From the NCBI RefSeq assembly GCF_964199755.1, contig NC_133898.1:109563847-109627846 (forward strand): a stretch of DNA of 64,000 nucleotides. Direction: 5' to 3'. A model generated the notes under the pieces. It saw only the letters and a program-made list of their open reading frames with translations, did not search any database and was not told the DNA's origin. Positions 62,209 through 64,000 of the stretch are shown here, one piece after another; positions within the stretch are counted from its first letter, which is position 1; each line of letters starts with the position of its first letter. The DNA is from Larus michahellis. Its lineage: Eukaryota; Chordata; Aves; Charadriiformes; Laridae. Both the position numbers and the translations under genes were made by a program.

Positions 62209-64000
62209 CTGCAAAATGAGGGAGGAAAAAAAAAAGTACACATGAATTCTCTTCCCAAACCACAATCTCCCTCCACCCCCTATTAAAAAATAAAAAAGGC
62301 AAAAGTTCACATGCAACTATTTCCACTGTAAACAAACTGATAGGAACTTGCTCTTTTTCGTAATTCACCATATTTCTTTAACTGTTTTAGACTTAAGAAA
62401 ATAGCCCTTTCCAGTCTGACTGTGGTAGTGCAGGGTAGCTTCAGACTTCAGAAAAAAACCCCAAACCAAGCCCAAAACCCAACCAAACCACTCCCCTTCT
62501 CCTCCTACCAAAACCAGAACCTGAGTCAGACCTCTTGAAAAAGTTTCATATTCCTTATCTGTTTTTTGATGAGAGTAATTAAAAAAAAAAAAAGCAACTG
62601 TTTTGTTGAACCTGAATTAGCTGTTTAATGAAATCTGAAATCAATCACAACTTCGGGGGAAAATTAATTGCTTTCGAAGTGAAGGGCAGCAGACACTTCC
62701 CAAAAAGAGCCTGAAGAGCATGTCTGAAGTCCCAGTCATAAAAGTTTTTCTAACTTGCTTGATTTTCTTTTTTCCCCCCAACATCTTTTTCTCCTCTTTC
62801 ACCCCTACCTCTTCCCCACCTGAGAGCATTGCCTTAAAACAGAAGTTAGCACTCCGGCAAGTTAGGAATATAGAAGATGGACAGGATGGAAAGGCTTTGT
62901 CATTACAAATTCACTAAGCCTGCAGTGCTTTCTTTAATGTTACAGAAACTTGAACTTCACACAATTGTCTGATTATTTAAGATTCAAATTCCTTTTCAAA
63001 TGAAAAGTTCAGGTTTTGCACCTTATTAGAGCCCTCTAAAGGAAGGAAATGCAAGAGGTGTAATGAGAAGAAGGTCCCAGACAATTCAATGGAGAGGTTA
63101 AATACCTCCATCAATAATGTTGAGAGGCTCAGAAACTCCTCTCCAGGTTTTAAGGGGGTTCTCTCCCTTTTCTACCAGAGTTGATGAATTCATCATGTGG
63201 GGCAAGAAAACTAGAGTAAATATGCAGTAAGTAGATCACAGACCACTGCAGTCTTCATTTCTTTCGTTTCCATAGAAAATGAAGTTACATACAGTGCAGT
63301 TAATAGAAGAAAAGAACTTGTAAGTGAATTTTTTTTCTCACTTGGAAACTTAAGTAGGAAAGTGCTGTCAAAGATGCCACATTCCCTTCCGAAGTCTTTA
63401 CAACACCAAAGTGCACTAGGTGAAATACATTATATATACTCAGCTTTTCCAATGAAAATTGTTACTCTATAGATATACTATCTGTATTTTTTGATTAAGT
63501 CTATAAATGACTACATGAAAATATCATGTGGTATCACCTCCTCATCTTCCCACTTTTTTTTTTTAATGATTTGCTTTAACATCACCTGAGAACCAGTTAT
63601 TACATGGATGACACACAGGGGGAAAAACAAACAAAAAAAAGAAAACAGACAAATAGATTAGACCTCAGGTAGAACTGCCTGTTTGGGGAAGTGGCAGATG
63701 AGAAAGAACAGAAGACCAGAAGTGTTAAACCTAATGCTTTCATCTTGAGATGACATCTGCAAGGAAGAGATCCACCACAGCAGAAAACACTCTCAAAGGT
63801 AGTTGCTAATGAACTATCACCTTCTCTACCCATTGCCATGTCAGGTGTCATGTCATTACTTTCCTAGTTTCCAGGAAAAAAACAATCAGAATTAGGATTC
63901 TGGGAAAGCAGCTAGGGTTTATCCCCTTTGAGTGCTTATTTATACTCCTAGATATTTTAGTCAGAATTTGTAACATCCTGTTTTGCTCTGCACATCCTCA
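62209..64000 (-). other. FBXO25 last intron (partial)
   Basis: Intronic sequence running off the right edge, at least 1.8 kb. I looked for the preceding exon (Cys/His-rich HFCRHC-type sequence) on the minus strand and did not find it. The stretch includes a CCAAA-rich tract at 62,450-62,505 and A/T runs. The minus-strand frame at 63,600-63,851 with a hydrophobic segment is not recognised. Confidence 0.75.
62450..62505 (+). repeat. (CCAAA)n-like simple repeat
   Basis: An irregular aaaccccaaaccaagcccaaaac-type tract of A and C, the complement in motif of the T/G repeat at 41.5 kb. Such tracts are common in bird DNA. Confidence 0.7.

Noticed and set aside
63600-63851. Minus-strand ORF with a signal-peptide-like hydrophobic start (MKALGLTLLVFCSFSS) inside it
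   Set aside because: It sits in the last FBXO25 intron, has no recognisable mature domain or splice structure, and ends in a Phe/Cys-rich T-tract artefact.
1-64000. Bacterial-style features, CRISPR arrays, tRNA or rRNA genes
   Set aside because: No direct-repeat/spacer structure, no ribosome-binding-site operons and no cloverleaf or rRNA signature was seen; the window is vertebrate nuclear DNA.

Overview
The window is nuclear DNA from a vertebrate, almost certainly a bird. It has very low gene density, long AT-rich introns and intergenic stretches, one CpG island, and many 5'-truncated CR1 retrotransposon copies, the dominant avian LINE. I see no prokaryotic operon, CRISPR array, tRNA or rRNA. 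Two protein-coding genes can be supported by protein matches from memory. Both belong to the segment equivalent to human 8p23.3.

Layout: 1-20.85 kb is intergenic, with one 0.75 kb CR1 copy at 10.7-11.4 kb that keeps a 214-codon C-terminal reverse-transcriptase frame, and an old CR1/L3-like fragment at 13.3 kb. A CpG island at 20.86-21.93 kb holds the promoter, 5' leader and first coding exon of TDRP (testis development related protein). Intron 1 of TDRP (21.83-45.33 kb) is about 23.5 kb and carries five CR1 fragments, one older CR1-like fragment, simple repeats and a pyrimidine-rich block. Coding exon 2 lies at 45,334-45,437. Exon 3, with the stop, lies at 47,648-47,993, and the likely 3' UTR runs to about 50.75 kb. 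The three exons join in frame (phases 0 and 2) to a complete 188-residue protein, compared with about 185 in human.

From about 51 to 60.6 kb the sequence is intergenic and repeat-rich, with four CR1 copies and a probable ERV-type LTR fragment at 58.24 kb. On the minus strand, 62,119-62,208 is the last coding exon of FBXO25 (an F-box protein of an SCF ubiquitin ligase). Its 3' UTR extends leftward to about 61 kb, and its last intron runs off the right edge. TDRP and FBXO25 are therefore tail to tail with about 14 kb between their stop codons, the same arrangement as in mammals.

I found no convincing new biological system. The most useful second-look items are an RFX X-box-like palindrome and a 28-base poly-C run in the TDRP promoter, a short upstream ORF that overlaps a splice donor, a 57-bp exon-like block in intron 1, and an unexplained 160-codon ORF at 6.7 kb.
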